DNA of 64,000 nt from JBNAGF01 sp049801055 (GCF_049801055.1 NZ_JBNAGF010000010.1:1-64000); one strand, 5' to 3'; positions 1-10,507 are shown, counted from the first letter of the stretch. The notes: generated from the letters alone by a model not told the origin. Translations and numbers: made by a program.

Positions 1-18
1 CAAAGGGGGACAAGAAGG

Positions 19-1590
19 TTGAAGATAGGGACACCTAGAGAGACATTTTCGGGCGAGTCTCGCGTTGCGATGACGCCTGAGTCTGCGATTCAGTTGCAGA
101 AGCTTGGCTATGAGTGCGCGATTGAGGCTGGGGCCGGAGCTGCTGCGGGTTTTTCGGACGCGGCTTATACGGCTGCCGGGGTTGAGATCATCAAGACGGC
201 GGCGGGTCTTTGGAAGGCTTCGGACATCATTGCGAAGGTGCGTCAGCCGAACGAGACGGAGCTGAAGCGTCTGACGAAGGAAAAGACGCTGATTTCGTTC
301 TTCAACCCTGCTGGCAACGAGCCTGGCATGGAGGCGGCGAAGGCGAAGGGGGCCAACGTGATCGCCATGGAGATGGTTCCCCGGATCAGCCGGGCCCAGA
401 AGATGGACGCGCTGTCGTCGATGGCGAACATTGCGGGTTACCGGGCGGTGATCGAGGCCGGGAACAATTTCGGCCGGTTCTTCACGGGCCAGATCACGGC
501 GGCGGGCAAGGTCCCACCGGCCAAGGTTCTGGTTGTCGGCGCCGGGGTTGCGGGTCTTGCCGCGATCGGCACCTCGACCAGTCTCGGTGCGATCACCTAT
601 GCGTTCGACGTGCGCCCCGAAGTGGCCGAGCAGGTTGAGTCGATGGGGGCCGAGTTCGTCTATCTCGACTTCGAGGAAGAGCAGCAGGACGGCGCCTCGA
701 CCGGCGGCTATGCTTCGGTGCAGTCCGACGAGTTCCGCGAAGCGCAGCTGGCCAAGTTCCGCGAGCTGGCGCCAGAAGTGGACATCGTGATCACTACGGC
801 GCTGATCCCCAACCGCGAGGCGCCGGAGCTGTGGACCAAGGACATGGTCGAGGCGATGAAGCCGGGTTCGGTGATCGTCGATCTGGCGGCGGAGAAGGGC
901 GGCAACTGCAAGCTGACCGTGGCTGACGAGAAGATCGTGACCGACAATGGCGTAACCATCATCGGCTATACCGACTTCCCGAGCCGGATGGCGGCACAGT
1001 CCTCGTCGCTTTACGCCACCAACATCCGCCACATGATGGCCGATCTGACGCCCGAGAAGGACGGTCAGATCAATCACGACATGGAAGATGACGTGATCCG
1101 CGGCGCCACGGTGACCTATCAGGGCGACATTACCTTCCCGCCACCGCCGCCCAAGGTGCAGGCGATCGCGGCGCAGCCCAAGCAAGAGGTCAAGGAACTG
1201 ACGCCCGAAGAAAAGCGGGCGCAGGAGATTGCCGAGTTCAAGGCGCAGACCAAGCAGCAGGTGACCCTGCTGGCCATTGGCGGGGCGCTGATGCTGGGCG
1301 TTGGCCTTGTGGCCCCGGCCAGCTTCATGCAGCATTTCATCGTGTTCGTGCTGGCGGTCTTTGTCGGCTTCCAGGTGATCTGGGGCGTGGCACACAGCCT
1401 GCACACGCCGCTGATGGCGGTGACCAACGCGATCTCGTCGATCATCATCCTGGGTGCGCTCATGCAAATGGGATCGGGCTCGTTCCTGGTGATCCTCCTC
1501 GCCGCGCTTTCGGTCTTCATGGCCGGGATCAACATCTTTGGCGGCTTCCTCGTGACCCGGCGCATGCTCGCCATGTTCCAGAAATCCTGA
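19..1590 (+). CDS. pntA: NAD(P) transhydrogenase subunit alpha
   Basis: Alpha subunit of the inner-membrane proton-translocating transhydrogenase, which transfers hydride from NADH to NADP+ at the expense of the proton gradient. The 523-residue protein has the N-terminal AlaDH/PNT fold, a dinucleotide-binding VVGAGVAGLAAIG at residues 172-184, a Pro-rich linker (PPPPPKVQ) and four hydrophobic segments from about residue 417 to 515. Alpha is therefore the fused E. coli type, not split into PntAA and PntAB as in Rhodospirillum. The start is TTG, preceded by a purine-rich AAGGGGGA. pntB follows after 14 bases. The window begins just upstream, so the promoter is not visible. Confidence 0.95.
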   Translation: MKIGTPRETFSGESRVAMTPESAIQLQKLGYECAIEAGAGAAAGFSDAAYTAAGVEIIKTAAGLWKASDIIAKVRQPNETELKRLTKEKTLISFFNPAGNEPGMEAAKAKGANVIAMEMVPRISRAQKMDALSSMANIAGYRAVIEAGNNFGRFFTGQITAAGKVPPAKVLVVGAGVAGLAAIGTSTSLGAITYAFDVRPEVAEQVESMGAEFVYLDFEEEQQDGASTGGYASVQSDEFREAQLAKFRELAPEVDIVITTALIPNREAPELWTKDMVEAMKPGSVIVDLAAEKGGNCKLTVADEKIVTDNGVTIIGYTDFPSRMAAQSSSLYATNIRHMMADLTPEKDGQINHDMEDDVIRGATVTYQGDITFPPPPPKVQAIAAQPKQEVKELTPEEKRAQEIAEFKAQTKQQVTLLAIGGALMLGVGLVAPASFMQHFIVFVLAVFVGFQVIWGVAHSLHTPLMAVTNAISSIIILGALMQMGSGSFLVILLAALSVFMAGINIFGGFLVTRRMLAMFQKS

Positions 1591-1604
1591 AGGAGTAGAG
1601 GACA

Positions 1605-3038
1605 ATGGACTTCGGATTTACGACTGCGGCCTATGTTGTCGCTGCTGTTCTCTTCATCCTGTCGCTGGGCGGCCTTTCGGGCCAGGAAAGCGCCAAGCGC
1701 GCTGTCTGGTACGGAATTGTCGGCATGGCGCTGGCGGTGTTTGCCACTCTGATCGGTCCCGGTGCAGGCCTGTGGTGGCTGTCGATCATCCTGATCGCGG
1801 CCGGTGGCATGATCGGCTATCAGCTGGCGTCGCGGGTCGAGATGACCCAGATGCCGGAACTGGTGGCCGGCATGCACGCGCTGGTCGGTCTGGCTGCCGT
1901 GTTCGTGGGCTTCAATGCCCATTTCGAACTGGGCAACGTCATGGCGATGGACGAGACCGCAAAGAAAGCGCTGGAAGGCTTTGCCGCGCTGCTGGCCAAG
2001 AAGGACAGCGTTGAGATCAACATCCTGCGGGTCGAGGCCTCGCTGGGCATCTGGATCGGGGCCGTGACCTTCACCGGTTCGGTGATTGCCTATGGCAAGC
2101 TCTCGGGCAAGGTGACCTCGGCGGCCACCAAGCTGCCTGGCGGCCATGTGCTGAACGCCAGTGCGGCCGCGCTGTCGCTGCTGTGCCTGATCTGGTACCT
2201 GAACTCGGGTAGCTTCTTTCCGCTGCTGATCCTGACCATCGCGGCGCTGTTCATCGGCTATCACCTGATCATGGGCATCGGTGGCGCCGACATGCCGGTG
2301 GTTGTCTCGATGCTCAACTCGTACTCGGGCTGGGCCGCGGCAGCGATCGGCTTCTCGCTTGGCAACGACCTGCTGATCGTGGTCGGTGCGCTGGTGGGCT
2401 CTTCGGGTGCGATCCTGTCTTACATCATGTGCAAGGCGATGAACCGCTCCTTCGTTTCTGTGATCCTCGGCGGCTTCGGCGGCGAGCAGGGGCCGCAGAT
2501 GGAGGTCGAGGGCGAGCAGGTTGCGATCGAGACCGACGGCGTGGCCGCCGCGCTCAACGAGGCCGACAGCGTCATCATCATCCCCGGTTACGGCATGGCC
2601 GTGGCACAGGCGCAGGCTGCAGTCAGCGACCTGACCAAGAAGCTGCGCGCCAAGGGCAAGAATGTCCGTTTTGCCATCCACCCCGTCGCCGGGCGCCTGC
2701 CCGGACACATGAACGTGCTGCTGGCCGAAGCAAAAGTGCCCTACGACATCGTGATGGAGATGGACGAGATCAACGAGGACTTCCCGGAAACGGATGTCTC
2801 GATCGTCATCGGCTCGAACGACATCGTCAACCCGGCCGCACAGGACGACCCCAACTCACCCATCGCCGGCATGCCGGTGCTGGAATGCTGGAAGTCCAAG
2901 CAGGTCTTCGTGATGAAACGCGGGCAGGGAACCGGATATTCCGGCATCGAAAACCCCCTCTTCTTCAAGGAAAACACCCGCATGTTCTACGGAGACGCAA
3001 AAGCGTCGCTCGACAAACTGCTCCCAATGATCGAATGA
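1605..3038 (+). CDS. pntB: NAD(P) transhydrogenase subunit beta
   Basis: Beta subunit of the proton-translocating transhydrogenase. Roughly residues 1-270 form a bundle of hydrophobic helices (domain II) and the C-terminal third is the NADP(H)-binding domain III. Diagnostic motifs are [10 protein letters not shown] near residue 327 and [16 protein letters not shown] near the C terminus. At 477 residues it is slightly longer than the E. coli protein. It lies 14 bases after pntA with an AAGGAGTAGAGG Shine-Dalgarno region, and an intrinsic terminator follows the stop codon, so pntAB form a two-gene unit. Confidence 0.96.
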   Translation: MDFGFTTAAYVVAAVLFILSLGGLSGQESAKRAVWYGIVGMALAVFATLIGPGAGLWWLSIILIAAGGMIGYQLASRVEMTQMPELVAGMHALVGLAAVFVGFNAHFELGNVMAMDETAKKALEGFAALLAKKDSVEINILRVEASLGIWIGAVTFTGSVIAYGKLSGKVTSAATKLPGGHVLNASAAALSLLCLIWYLNSGSFFPLLILTIAALFIGYHLIMGIGGADMPVVVSMLNSYSGWAAAAIGFSLGNDLLIVVGALVGSSGAILSYIMCKAMNRSFVSVILGGFGGEQGPQMEVEGEQVAIETDGVAAALNEADSVIIIPGYGMAVAQAQAAVSDLTKKLRAKGKNVRFAIHPVAGRLPGHMNVLLAEAKVPYDIVMEMDEINEDFPETDVSIVIGSNDIVNPAAQDDPNSPIAGMPVLECWKSKQVFVMKRGQGTGYSGIENPLFFKENTRMFYGDAKASLDKLLPMIE

Positions 3039-3063
3039 AAATAATCATAATCACGTAAACAGG

Positions 3064-3094
3064 GGCCCTGCCGAAATCGGCGGGGCCTTTTTTT
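3064..3094 (+). terminator. Intrinsic terminator of pntAB
   Basis: A GGCCCTGCCG / CGGCGGGGCC stem (10 bp with one G-T pair) closes on an AAAT loop and is followed at once by seven T residues. It lies 26 bases past the pntB stop. Confidence 0.9.
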
Positions 3095-3097
3095 GTG

Positions 3098-3119
3098 CCT
3101 GCACAATGGGTTGTGCAGG
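3098..3119. promoter_or_regulatory. Perfect inverted repeat upstream of the DUF3422 gene
   Basis: CCTGCACAA-TGGG-TTGTGCAGG is a perfect 9-bp inverted repeat with a 4-base loop, directly after the pntAB terminator and 110 bases before the next gene. No T-run follows. It could be an operator for the downstream gene or a second hairpin in the pntAB 3' region. The repeat is plain in the sequence; its function is inferred. Confidence 0.45.
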
Positions 3120-3229
3120 AGTCTGTTGTTTCGGTATGCGATAGTATTCGTGTAACTTATTGAAATGATGGAGATCTTTAACTTTTCTTGATGTTGCGTA
3201 TAGTGCGCGGAATCGATCAGGGGGCCATT

Positions 3230-4510
3230 ATGCCGACAATTCAGGATCATCCGTTGCGCTACCAGCTGGCGAACGAGCTGCATGCACGGCCCTTTCCCGC
3301 ATTGCTCGGGCCGGCCACGGTAGCCTATGTAGCGTTCAAACAGCCCAACGATGCGGTGCAACGCGACAGGGAACAGGACCGCAACCACCTGATTGCCCTG
3401 CTGGACAGGTTCGGAGCGCCACATCCCAAGCCCGGGGCCACCCATCATTCAGCCGAAATCGGTCGGCATCGGCTTAAATGGGAACAGCATACCGAGTTCG
3501 TGACCTACACACTGTTTTCTGACGGCGTCAGCGAGCGTCCGTTCGACCCGGTAGACTTCTCTGTGTTTCCGGGTGAATGGCTTGCACAGGCGCCGGGGCA
3601 AAGGGTGACATCAATCCTCATGCGTATTCTGTCCCGGCCGGGCAGGGCAGAAATTGTCGAAGCACAGGATGCGTGGTTCGTTCCGGAAAGCCTTGCTGCC
3701 GCGAGCGTTCTTGATGAAAGCGCGGTTGCGTCCGGAGATTTCAGGATCGACCCGGCCGGGCATATGCGATTTGCCCTTTTCGTAAATGAGGATATCGGCA
3801 GCCGCAGAGTTGGCCGTATCGTTCAGCGGCTTTGTGAAATCGAAACCTACAAGGCAATGTCGATGCTTGGGTTTTCGCGCGCCCGCGATATTGCGCCTGT
3901 GATCGGTCGGCTGGACACGCAATTGACCAAGCTGATGATCGAGATGTCCGAAGGTGAACGCCCGGCCGATGAGCTTCTTACGGATCTTCTGGCCGTGTCG
4001 TCGGAACTGGAATCTCTTGCAGCGCGCTTGGCTTTCCGTTTCGGAGCAACCGGAGCCTATGAAGCTATCGTGAATCAGCGGATCAATGTTCTTAGGGAAG
4101 AGCGGTTCGAGGGGCGGCAAACGTTTGCAGAGTTCATGATGCGGCGCTACGAGCCTGCCATGCGGACGGTCAAAAGCACCGAGTCACGGTTGGCCTCTCT
4201 GGCGGATCGGGCGATCCGGGCCGGTGAGCTACTGCGCACACGGGTCGACGTAGAGCGCAGCGCACAGAACCAATCGCTGCTGGCAAGCATGGACCGACGC
4301 GCGGACCTGCAGTTGCGTCTACAGCACACAGTTGAAGGCCTTTCGGTGGTGGCGATCAGCTACTATGCGGTGTCTCTGGTCAGCTACGTAATGTATCCGG
4401 TGGCGAAAGCCCTCGACATGAGTAAGGGGATGCTCACGGCGTTGATCACCATTCCGGTCGTAGCCTTGGTCTGGTGGGCGGTTCGGCGTATCCGCAGGCG
4501 GCTGGAGTAA
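3230..4510 (+). CDS. DUF3422 family membrane protein
   Basis: A 426-residue protein of the DUF3422 type, recognised by the N-terminal HPLRYQLANELHARPF signature, a long soluble region rich in predicted helix, and two C-terminal hydrophobic segments (about 371-392 and 400-420) ending in an Arg-rich tail (RRIRRRLE). The ATG at 3230 was chosen because an AGGGGG Shine-Dalgarno lies five bases upstream; a TTG in the same frame at 3188 has none. The family has no established function that I know of. It stands alone between pntAB and a convergent ABC-transporter operon. Confidence 0.85.
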   Translation: MPTIQDHPLRYQLANELHARPFPALLGPATVAYVAFKQPNDAVQRDREQDRNHLIALLDRFGAPHPKPGATHHSAEIGRHRLKWEQHTEFVTYTLFSDGVSERPFDPVDFSVFPGEWLAQAPGQRVTSILMRILSRPGRAEIVEAQDAWFVPESLAAASVLDESAVASGDFRIDPAGHMRFALFVNEDIGSRRVGRIVQRLCEIETYKAMSMLGFSRARDIAPVIGRLDTQLTKLMIEMSEGERPADELLTDLLAVSSELESLAARLAFRFGATGAYEAIVNQRINVLREERFEGRQTFAEFMMRRYEPAMRTVKSTESRLASLADRAIRAGELLRTRVDVERSAQNQSLLASMDRRADLQLRLQHTVEGLSVVAISYYAVSLVSYVMYPVAKALDMSKGMLTALITIPVVALVWWAVRRIRRRLE

Positions 4511-4568
4511 TCGAAGCTCCTGCAAATAAGCGCCTCGGCGCAGGGGGGGTGAATCGGACCGTCAACGA

Positions 4569-4596
4569 AAACAGCCGCCCGAGTGGGCGGCTGTTT
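4569..4596. terminator. Bidirectional terminator between convergent genes
   Basis: AAACAGCCGCCC-GAGT-GGGCGGCTGTTT is a perfect 12-bp stem with a 4-base loop. On the minus strand it ends in TTTT, serving the dppABC-type operon; on the plus strand it ends in TTT after the DUF3422 gene. Confidence 0.85.
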
Positions 4597-4616
4597 CGGG
4601 TTTAAGGACTGCAACC

Positions 4617-5600
4617 TTATCTGCCGCGAATGCGGGGGTCCAAGGCATCACGCAGCCCATCGCCCAGATAGTTGACGCTGAGCACCGTCAGAGAGATCGC
4701 CAGACCCGGCCAGAAGACCCGTTCAGGATACTGCTGAAGGTAATCGGTTCCGTCGAACAGAAGCCGCCCCCATGTCGGGAAATCCGGCGGAAACCCAAGG
4801 CCGAGGAAGGACAGCGCAGACTCGGTGATAATGGCCGTGGCGATCCCCAGCGTTGCCGATACCATGATAGGCGACAGAACATTTGGCAGGATGTGCCGGG
4901 TGATGATCTGGCTGTTGCCAGTTCCGATAGATCGGGCGGCCATCACGAATTCGCGCTCCTTGATTGCCAGAACGTCGCCGCGCACGATCCGGGCGGTCGG
5001 CATCCACGAGGTAATGCCGATGGCGACCACGATGAGAATAAAGATGCCCTGCTCCAGCCCGAAGGTCGCACTCAGCGGTTCGCGGAACAGGAGCATCATG
5101 ACCAGCAGCAGGGGGAGCAGAGGCAAAGCAAGAAACAGGTCGGTGAGGCGCATCAATGGGCCGTCGAGTCTCTTGAAGAAGCCGGCCAGAACCCCAACGA
5201 AGGAGCCGAGAAACAACGCCAGCAGCATCGCGGTTATCCCAACGGAGACTGACGTTGCACCGCCCGCCATCATACGGGCCAGCAGGTCGCGGCCCAACTG
5301 GTCGGTGCCGAACGGGTGTTCCCAGTTCGGTCCCTGATTTCGGGCCCGAATGTCGATCTTGGTCGGGTCGATGTCCCAGACAAACGGGCCGAGGTAGACC
5401 GAAACGACGATCAGGATGAACAGGATGCCGCCGATCAGCGCGCCTTTGTGGGTCTTAAACTGATCCCATACATCGCGCCACTGACTGCGGGCCGGGGCTG
5501 ATAACTCTTCGAGAGGACCAGCGGCGGCTGGCAGTATTGTCGAAGCCGGTGCAAGGCCTTCATCGGGAACGAACGTGTCTGATTGATCCTTGTTAGTCAT
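4617..5600 (-). CDS. Peptide-type ABC transporter permease (DppC/OppC family)
   Basis: Second inner-membrane permease of a dipeptide/oligopeptide-class importer. The 327-residue protein has an N-terminal cytoplasmic extension of about 45 residues, a first hydrophobic helix near residues 49-71, several further helices, and the EAA-type coupling loop (EFVMAARSIGTGNSQIITRH) that contacts the ATPase. The ATG at 5600 overlaps the end of the upstream permease by eight bases (ATGACTAA), the usual translational coupling for such pairs; an in-frame longer start at 5672 would read through the DppB C terminus and is not favoured. Substrate is not determined by sequence. Confidence 0.9.
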   Translation of the reverse strand: MTNKDQSDTFVPDEGLAPASTILPAAAGPLEELSAPARSQWRDVWDQFKTHKGALIGGILFILIVVSVYLGPFVWDIDPTKIDIRARNQGPNWEHPFGTDQLGRDLLARMMAGGATSVSVGITAMLLALFLGSFVGVLAGFFKRLDGPLMRLTDLFLALPLLPLLLVMMLLFREPLSATFGLEQGIFILIVVAIGITSWMPTARIVRGDVLAIKEREFVMAARSIGTGNSQIITRHILPNVLSPIMVSATLGIATAIITESALSFLGLGFPPDFPTWGRLLFDGTDYLQQYPERVFWPGLAISLTVLSVNYLGDGLRDALDPRIRGR

Positions 5601-6600
5601 AGCGGATCCTCGGGTCCAGAATGCCGTAGAGCACGTCAGCCACCAGGTTGAAGAGCACAATAAGAACGGCAAAAATGAATGTCAGGGTTTGCACCATTGG
5701 CAGGTCGTTTGCCTCGATGGCTCCGATCAGCAACTGTCCGATCCCGTTCACCTTGAACACCTGCTCGGTGATGATGGCGCCGCCGAAGATCGCGGGAATG
5801 CCCAACGCAATCACCGTGACCACCGGGATCATCGAGTTTCGCAGCACATGGACCATCACAACTGTATACTCACTCAGGCCCTTTGCCCGCGCGGTGCGCA
5901 CGTAGTCTTGATTGAGATTATCGAGCATGGAGGCCCGCATGAAACGGCTAAGCTGGGCGGTGATCTGTAATGCCAGAACCATAACCGGCATGATCATCTG
6001 CTGAAGCTGAACCATGAAGCTGTCCCAGTCTGTGACCTTGTGCGTGGTGTCATAGATTGACGGGAACCAGCCCAGATTGACCGAGAAAATGACGATCACC
6101 AGCACGCCTGAGAAAAAGGGCGGGACCGAAAAGCCGATCATCGACACGAAGGTGCCCATCTGATCGAACCAGCTATATTGCCGATAGGCCGAGTAGATCC
6201 CGATTGGCAAGGCGATCACGATGGCGACCACATAGGCAGTGCCGACAACCCAAAGCGTCTGCGGGATACGCTGCACGACGATGTCCATAACCGGTGAGCG
6301 GGTCTGCCAGGAGATCACGCGCAAATCGCCCTCAGAAAAGCTGGTGCCGAAATAGTAGTCAATCAGCACCTGCGGCTCGATCCAGAAGAACTGCACGATC
6401 CATTTCCAGAAGCGAATGTGCATGGGCTGGCCGAGGCCAAGCGCCTCGCGCATCTTCTCCTTGACCTCAGGAGGCACCGTTAGCGGCACCTGCGCCATCG
6501 GATCCCCGGGCGCGAATTCAAGGAGCAGGAATATCACCAGACTGATGAACAAAAGCGTCGGAACGGCAAGAACCAAGCGACGGATAGTGAAGGTAAGCAT
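5593..6600 (-). CDS. Peptide-type ABC transporter permease (DppB/OppB family)
   Basis: First permease of the importer, 335 residues. The N terminus MLTFTIRRLVLAVPTLLFIS is the standard DppB opening helix, and the EAA loop DYVRTARAKGLSEYTVVMVH lies near the C-terminal third. A long periplasmic loop with many aromatic residues separates the first and second helices. It lies 92 bases downstream of the binding-protein gene and overlaps the next permease by eight bases. Confidence 0.92.
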   Translation of the reverse strand: MLTFTIRRLVLAVPTLLFISLVIFLLLEFAPGDPMAQVPLTVPPEVKEKMREALGLGQPMHIRFWKWIVQFFWIEPQVLIDYYFGTSFSEGDLRVISWQTRSPVMDIVVQRIPQTLWVVGTAYVVAIVIALPIGIYSAYRQYSWFDQMGTFVSMIGFSVPPFFSGVLVIVIFSVNLGWFPSIYDTTHKVTDWDSFMVQLQQMIMPVMVLALQITAQLSRFMRASMLDNLNQDYVRTARAKGLSEYTVVMVHVLRNSMIPVVTVIALGIPAIFGGAIITEQVFKVNGIGQLLIGAIEANDLPMVQTLTFIFAVLIVLFNLVADVLYGILDPRIRYD

Positions 6601-6692
6601 CCAGGACGCCTTTGCAGATTAGTCTTATTTGTCTTGTGCCTGTGCCCGAAAGGGCCGCCCCGGAACAGGTCCGGGGCGGATTGGTTTCTGGA

Positions 6693-8402
6693 TCAGGAAC
6701 CTTCTTTGCGATACCAGTCGGCTGCGTTCCACAATTCGCTGTCCCACACGTTGAGGACAACGCCGCCCAGCGTATTGGAGTGAGCGGACAGACGACCACG
6801 GTGCACCAGCGGGATCATGCCGCCGTTACCCACCATGATGTCGTTCAGCTGCTTGCCGATCTTGGCACGGTTCTCGATACCGGCGGTTTTGGTCAGCTCG
6901 GCATGGAGCTTGTCGAACTCCTCGTTGCAGAAGCGGCTGATGTTTTCGCCCTGCCACTGGCTTTCCGGCTTGGGTGCCTTGTCGCACAGCCCGTTGCCCA
7001 GATATGACTGTGGGTCAGTGCCGTTGAAGGTGTTCGCGTACATCTGCACGTCGGCATAGAACTTCTGGAACGTGTCGGGCGAACCCGGGTCACCGCCGAA
7101 GAACACCGAAGCATTGATGTTGCGCAGCTCAGTATCGATGCCAATCTCGCTCCACCACTGCTTGATCAGGGCCTGGAAGTCCTGACGCACGGCGTTGGTC
7201 GAGGTCTGGTACAGAACCTTCATTGGCACGCCGTCCGGGGTTTCACGAACGCCGTCGCCATTGGTGTCGGCATAGCCCGCATCATCCAGCAGCTTGTTGG
7301 CCATGGCGATGTCCTGCTTGTCGCACATGAAGGTGTCCGAGCTGAATGCGGCAGGTGCCGGAACCCAGTTGCAGGTCACCTTGCCGGCCTGACCATAGCC
7401 GATTTCCACCAGCAGCGGACGGTCTATCGCCAGCGACATCGCTTTGTAGACAGCCGGATCCTTCAGGAAGGGATGCGGGTGATTGGCTGTCGAGCGTTCA
7501 CCTTCCGGCAGGTCGGACGACGCGTTTGTCTGGTTCAGCATCAGGCGTTCTACCAGCGGGCCGAAGCCGGCAACTGGTGTGCCCTTGCCACCTTCCTGCA
7601 TCTGTTGAATCACTTCCGGGGCCAGCTGCAAGTTCCAAGCATAATCGAATTCGCCGGTTTCCATCACTGCGCGCCCCGCGGCGGTTGCATCGCCGCCACC
7701 CTTGAAGGTCAGCGTGGCAAAGGCAGGCTTGGCCGGGTCACGATAGTTCTCGTTGGCCTTCATGGTGATCACGTCGTTCGGCTTGAACTCGGTGACGACA
7801 AACGGGCCGGTGCCGATCGGGCCGAAATTCTCGGCTGTGCATTCCGGTGCCTTGGCGCCCATGCAGTTCTCGAACTGGGCTTTCTGGATGATCGGGCTTT
7901 CGCCACCCACGAACGGGCCATAGGGGAACGGGGTCGGCTTGTCAAAGGTCACCTTGACGGTCAGGTCATCGATGGCCTCTACCGACGTCACGCCTTCGAA
8001 TTTGGTCAGCTGCGCACAGCCCCCATCGGGATGCATGCAGTAATCGGCGGTGAATTTCACGTCTGCCGAAGTGAAGGCGCTACCGTCCGACCAGGTGATG
8101 CCGGGGGCGATCTTCCAGGTGATCGAGGTCAGATCCTCTGCCACACCGCCATTTTCCACGGTCGGGATTTCTGCTGCCAAGTAGGCCACCATGTTGCCGT
8201 CCTGGTCATAGCGGGCCAGCGGTTCGATCACCAGCGATGCCGATTCCACATCCTTGGTTCCGCCCGACAGGAACGGGTTCAGGATCGATGGCGCCTGCCA
8301 ATAGATGATGCTGACATTGCCGTCGGATCCGCGCTCGGCCATTGCCATTGGGGCAAAGGCCGTGCTTGCGATCGCACCAAGCAAAAGGGCTTTGATCTTC
8401 AT
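6693..8402 (-). CDS. Periplasmic solute-binding protein, family 5
   Basis: Substrate-binding component (SBP_bac_5 type) of the dpp-like importer. The ATG at 8402 has a GGAG six bases upstream and opens a clean signal peptide, MKIKALLLGAIASTAFAPMAMA, with likely cleavage before ERG; a longer in-frame start at 8423 is unlikely. The mature protein is about 547 residues, typical for peptide and conjugate binding proteins. Motifs include WKIAPGITWSDGSAFTSADV and the MSLAIDRPLLVE segment. Transcribed divergently from the ATPase gene. Neighbouring M20 hydrolases suggest that the ligand is an N-acyl or otherwise conjugated amino acid; that is inference. Confidence 0.9.
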   Translation of the reverse strand: MKIKALLLGAIASTAFAPMAMAERGSDGNVSIIYWQAPSILNPFLSGGTKDVESASLVIEPLARYDQDGNMVAYLAAEIPTVENGGVAEDLTSITWKIAPGITWSDGSAFTSADVKFTADYCMHPDGGCAQLTKFEGVTSVEAIDDLTVKVTFDKPTPFPYGPFVGGESPIIQKAQFENCMGAKAPECTAENFGPIGTGPFVVTEFKPNDVITMKANENYRDPAKPAFATLTFKGGGDATAAGRAVMETGEFDYAWNLQLAPEVIQQMQEGGKGTPVAGFGPLVERLMLNQTNASSDLPEGERSTANHPHPFLKDPAVYKAMSLAIDRPLLVEIGYGQAGKVTCNWVPAPAAFSSDTFMCDKQDIAMANKLLDDAGYADTNGDGVRETPDGVPMKVLYQTSTNAVRQDFQALIKQWWSEIGIDTELRNINASVFFGGDPGSPDTFQKFYADVQMYANTFNGTDPQSYLGNGLCDKAPKPESQWQGENISRFCNEEFDKLHAELTKTAGIENRAKIGKQLNDIMVGNGGMIPLVHRGRLSAHSNTLGGVVLNVWDSELWNAADWYRKEGS

Positions 8403-8440
8403 TTTACACTCCATGTTGGACACATATGCGTCTCGTTATT

Positions 8441-8458
8441 CCCGCCCGATCAGGCGGG
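8441..8458. promoter_or_regulatory. Inverted repeat in the transporter's divergent control region
   Basis: CCCGCC-CGATCA-GGCGGG, a 6-bp GC inverted repeat about 40 bases upstream of the binding-protein start. The whole 284-base region 8403-8686 separates the two arms of the transporter and must hold promoters for both directions; no confident -35/-10 pair was found on either strand. The repeat may be a leader hairpin or a regulator site. Confidence 0.35.
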
Positions 8459-8686
8459 TTCATGATATGCCAACCCGGGGTAAGAGGTTGAGGAAAAACG
8501 ACAAAAGCGCCCCCAGCCAAACGGTGATCCGCCCTCTCCCCAAGATCGGATACGGGCGTATCGAAACAGATGTTCAGAAAATTGCAAGCCTTGCCGTTGG
8601 GAAAACAGCGCACGGGGTTTACCTTGCCCGTCGCCCGGCTTAGCGTTTGGCACCTAGGGAACAGGGCCGCCAAGGGGAGAGCGCAG

Positions 8687-10507
8687 GTGCTGGATCAGCC
8701 TATTGCACAGATCAAAGGTCTGAGGGTCGAGTTTCAGACCAAGGACGGACCGGTTGTTGGCGTCGAAAATGTTTCGTTCGAGGTAAATCCCGGCGAAACA
8801 GTCTGCATTGTCGGAGAATCCGGTTCGGGAAAGTCCGTTTCCTCGCTGTCCCTGATGCGTCTGGTGGAGTTTGGTGGCGGCGACATCGCCTCTGGTGAAC
8901 TTCTGTTTGACCGGCGGGAAGGTGGTGTCACGGATCTTGCCAAGACCGAGCAGGACCTGATGAAGCAGATCCGTGGAAATGAGATCGGCATGATCTTTCA
9001 GGAACCGATGACGGCGCTCAACCCGGTCTTTACCGTGGGTCGGCAACTCACAGAGGGATTACGGGTTCACAAGGGGCTGAATAAATCCGAAGCCTCGGCG
9101 CGCGCTGTCGAACTTCTGCGTCAGGTCCGGATTCCGGAGCCCGAACGCCGGCTTGACCAATATCCACATGAATTGTCGGGGGGGATGCGCCAGCGGGTTG
9201 TGATCGCGATGGCAATGGCCTGCGAACCACGACTGCTGATTGCGGACGAACCCACTACCGCTCTTGATGTGACAATTCAGGCCGAAATTCTTGCTCTGAT
9301 GGACCGGCTCAAGCGGGAAACTGGAACCGCGGTGATGTTCATCACCCACGACATGGCCGTCGTTGCCCAAATGGCAGATCGAGTGGTCGTGATGTTCCGC
9401 GGGAACAAGGTTGAGGAAGGAACAGTCGAAGAGATCTTCGAGAACCCGCAGCACGAGTATACCAAGGCGTTGCTGGCCGCGGTGCCTAAACTGGGTGAGA
9501 TGCGCGGCAAGGCTGCGCCCGAACCGATGAAGCTGATGGGGGTAGAGGGGCAAAATCTGGATCCGATCCCCGGCACGGATGACCCGCTTTTGACGGTCAA
9601 GAACCTCACCACCCGGTTCCCGGTGAAGGGCGGCTTCTTCCGGCGCACCGTGGCCAATGTGCATGCGGTCGAGGATGTTTCCTTTACGCTGAACCGGGGT
9701 CAGACTCTCAGTCTTGTTGGGGAATCCGGCTGCGGTAAATCCTCAGCCGGGCGGTCGATTCTGCGGCTGGTGGAGCCGCTGGTGGGCGAAATTGACCTCG
9801 ATGGTGTCGATATCCGCAAGCTGGACCCGTCCGGGCTTCGCAAGGCGCGGCTCGACATGCAGATGATCTTTCAGGATCCCTTCGCGTCTTTGAACCCCAA
9901 AATGAAGCTGGAGGATCAGGTCGCCGAACCGATGCGCAACTATGGTACGCATCAGGGGTCCGAGATGATGGACAGGGTGGCTAACCTGTTCGACCGGGTG
10001 GAACTGCCGCGTAGCTTCATGCGCCGCTATCCGCACGAGATGTCGGGCGGTCAGCGCCAGCGAATCGCGATTGCCCGGGCGTTGGCTCTGAACCCCAAGC
10101 TGATCGTCGCTGACGAGGCCGTTTCGGCGCTGGATGTGTCGGTTCAGGCCCAGGTGTTGAACCTGATGATGGAACTGCAATCAGAATTGGGGCTGAGTTA
10201 CCTGTTCATTTCGCATGATATGGCCGTCGTGGAGCGTGTGAGCCATCATGTTGGGGTGATGTATCTTGGCCGAATCGTTGAGATGGGGCCGCGCACACGC
10301 GTTTTTGAAAACCCGCAGCACCCATACACTCAGGCCCTGATGAAAGCGGTGCCCATCGCGGATCCACAGCAGCGGAAATCCGAAAAAGATTTGAATTTCA
10401 AGCCGATCCCGTCGCCGATTCATCCAGTTGGGCACAAGCCGGAACCTTCGCAATACAAGGAGGTCGAAACCGGGCATTTCGTGCTGACAACGGATAGCGG
10501 ATACTGA
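8687..10507 (+). CDS. Fused two-domain peptide ABC transporter ATPase (DppD-DppF type)
   Basis: Energises the importer. One 606-residue chain carries two complete nucleotide-binding domains. The first has Walker A GESGSGKS at 43-50, signature LSGGMRQR and Walker [13 protein letters not shown]. The second has GESGCGKS, signature MSGGQRQR and [12 protein letters not shown]. Separate dppD and dppF genes are more usual in E. coli, but fusions are common in this group. The GTG at 8687 is preferred because AAGGGGAG lies seven bases upstream and the next residues begin the conserved domain. The second Walker B has Ala-Val in place of Pro-Thr; the Glu is kept, so both sites should hydrolyse ATP. Confidence 0.92.
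   Translation: MLDQPIAQIKGLRVEFQTKDGPVVGVENVSFEVNPGETVCIVGESGSGKSVSSLSLMRLVEFGGGDIASGELLFDRREGGVTDLAKTEQDLMKQIRGNEIGMIFQEPMTALNPVFTVGRQLTEGLRVHKGLNKSEASARAVELLRQVRIPEPERRLDQYPHELSGGMRQRVVIAMAMACEPRLLIADEPTTALDVTIQAEILALMDRLKRETGTAVMFITHDMAVVAQMADRVVVMFRGNKVEEGTVEEIFENPQHEYTKALLAAVPKLGEMRGKAAPEPMKLMGVEGQNLDPIPGTDDPLLTVKNLTTRFPVKGGFFRRTVANVHAVEDVSFTLNRGQTLSLVGESGCGKSSAGRSILRLVEPLVGEIDLDGVDIRKLDPSGLRKARLDMQMIFQDPFASLNPKMKLEDQVAEPMRNYGTHQGSEMMDRVANLFDRVELPRSFMRRYPHEMSGGQRQRIAIARALALNPKLIVADEAVSALDVSVQAQVLNLMMELQSELGLSYLFISHDMAVVERVSHHVGVMYLGRIVEMGPRTRVFENPQHPYTQALMKAVPIADPQQRKSEKDLNFKPIPSPIHPVGHKPEPSQYKEVETGHFVLTTDSGY

Noticed and set aside
1119..2708. Long open frame on the minus strand opposite pntA-pntB
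   Set aside because: Over 500 codons, but its product is Arg/His/Gln-rich without motifs and it lies antisense to two unmistakable genes; a GC-bias shadow.
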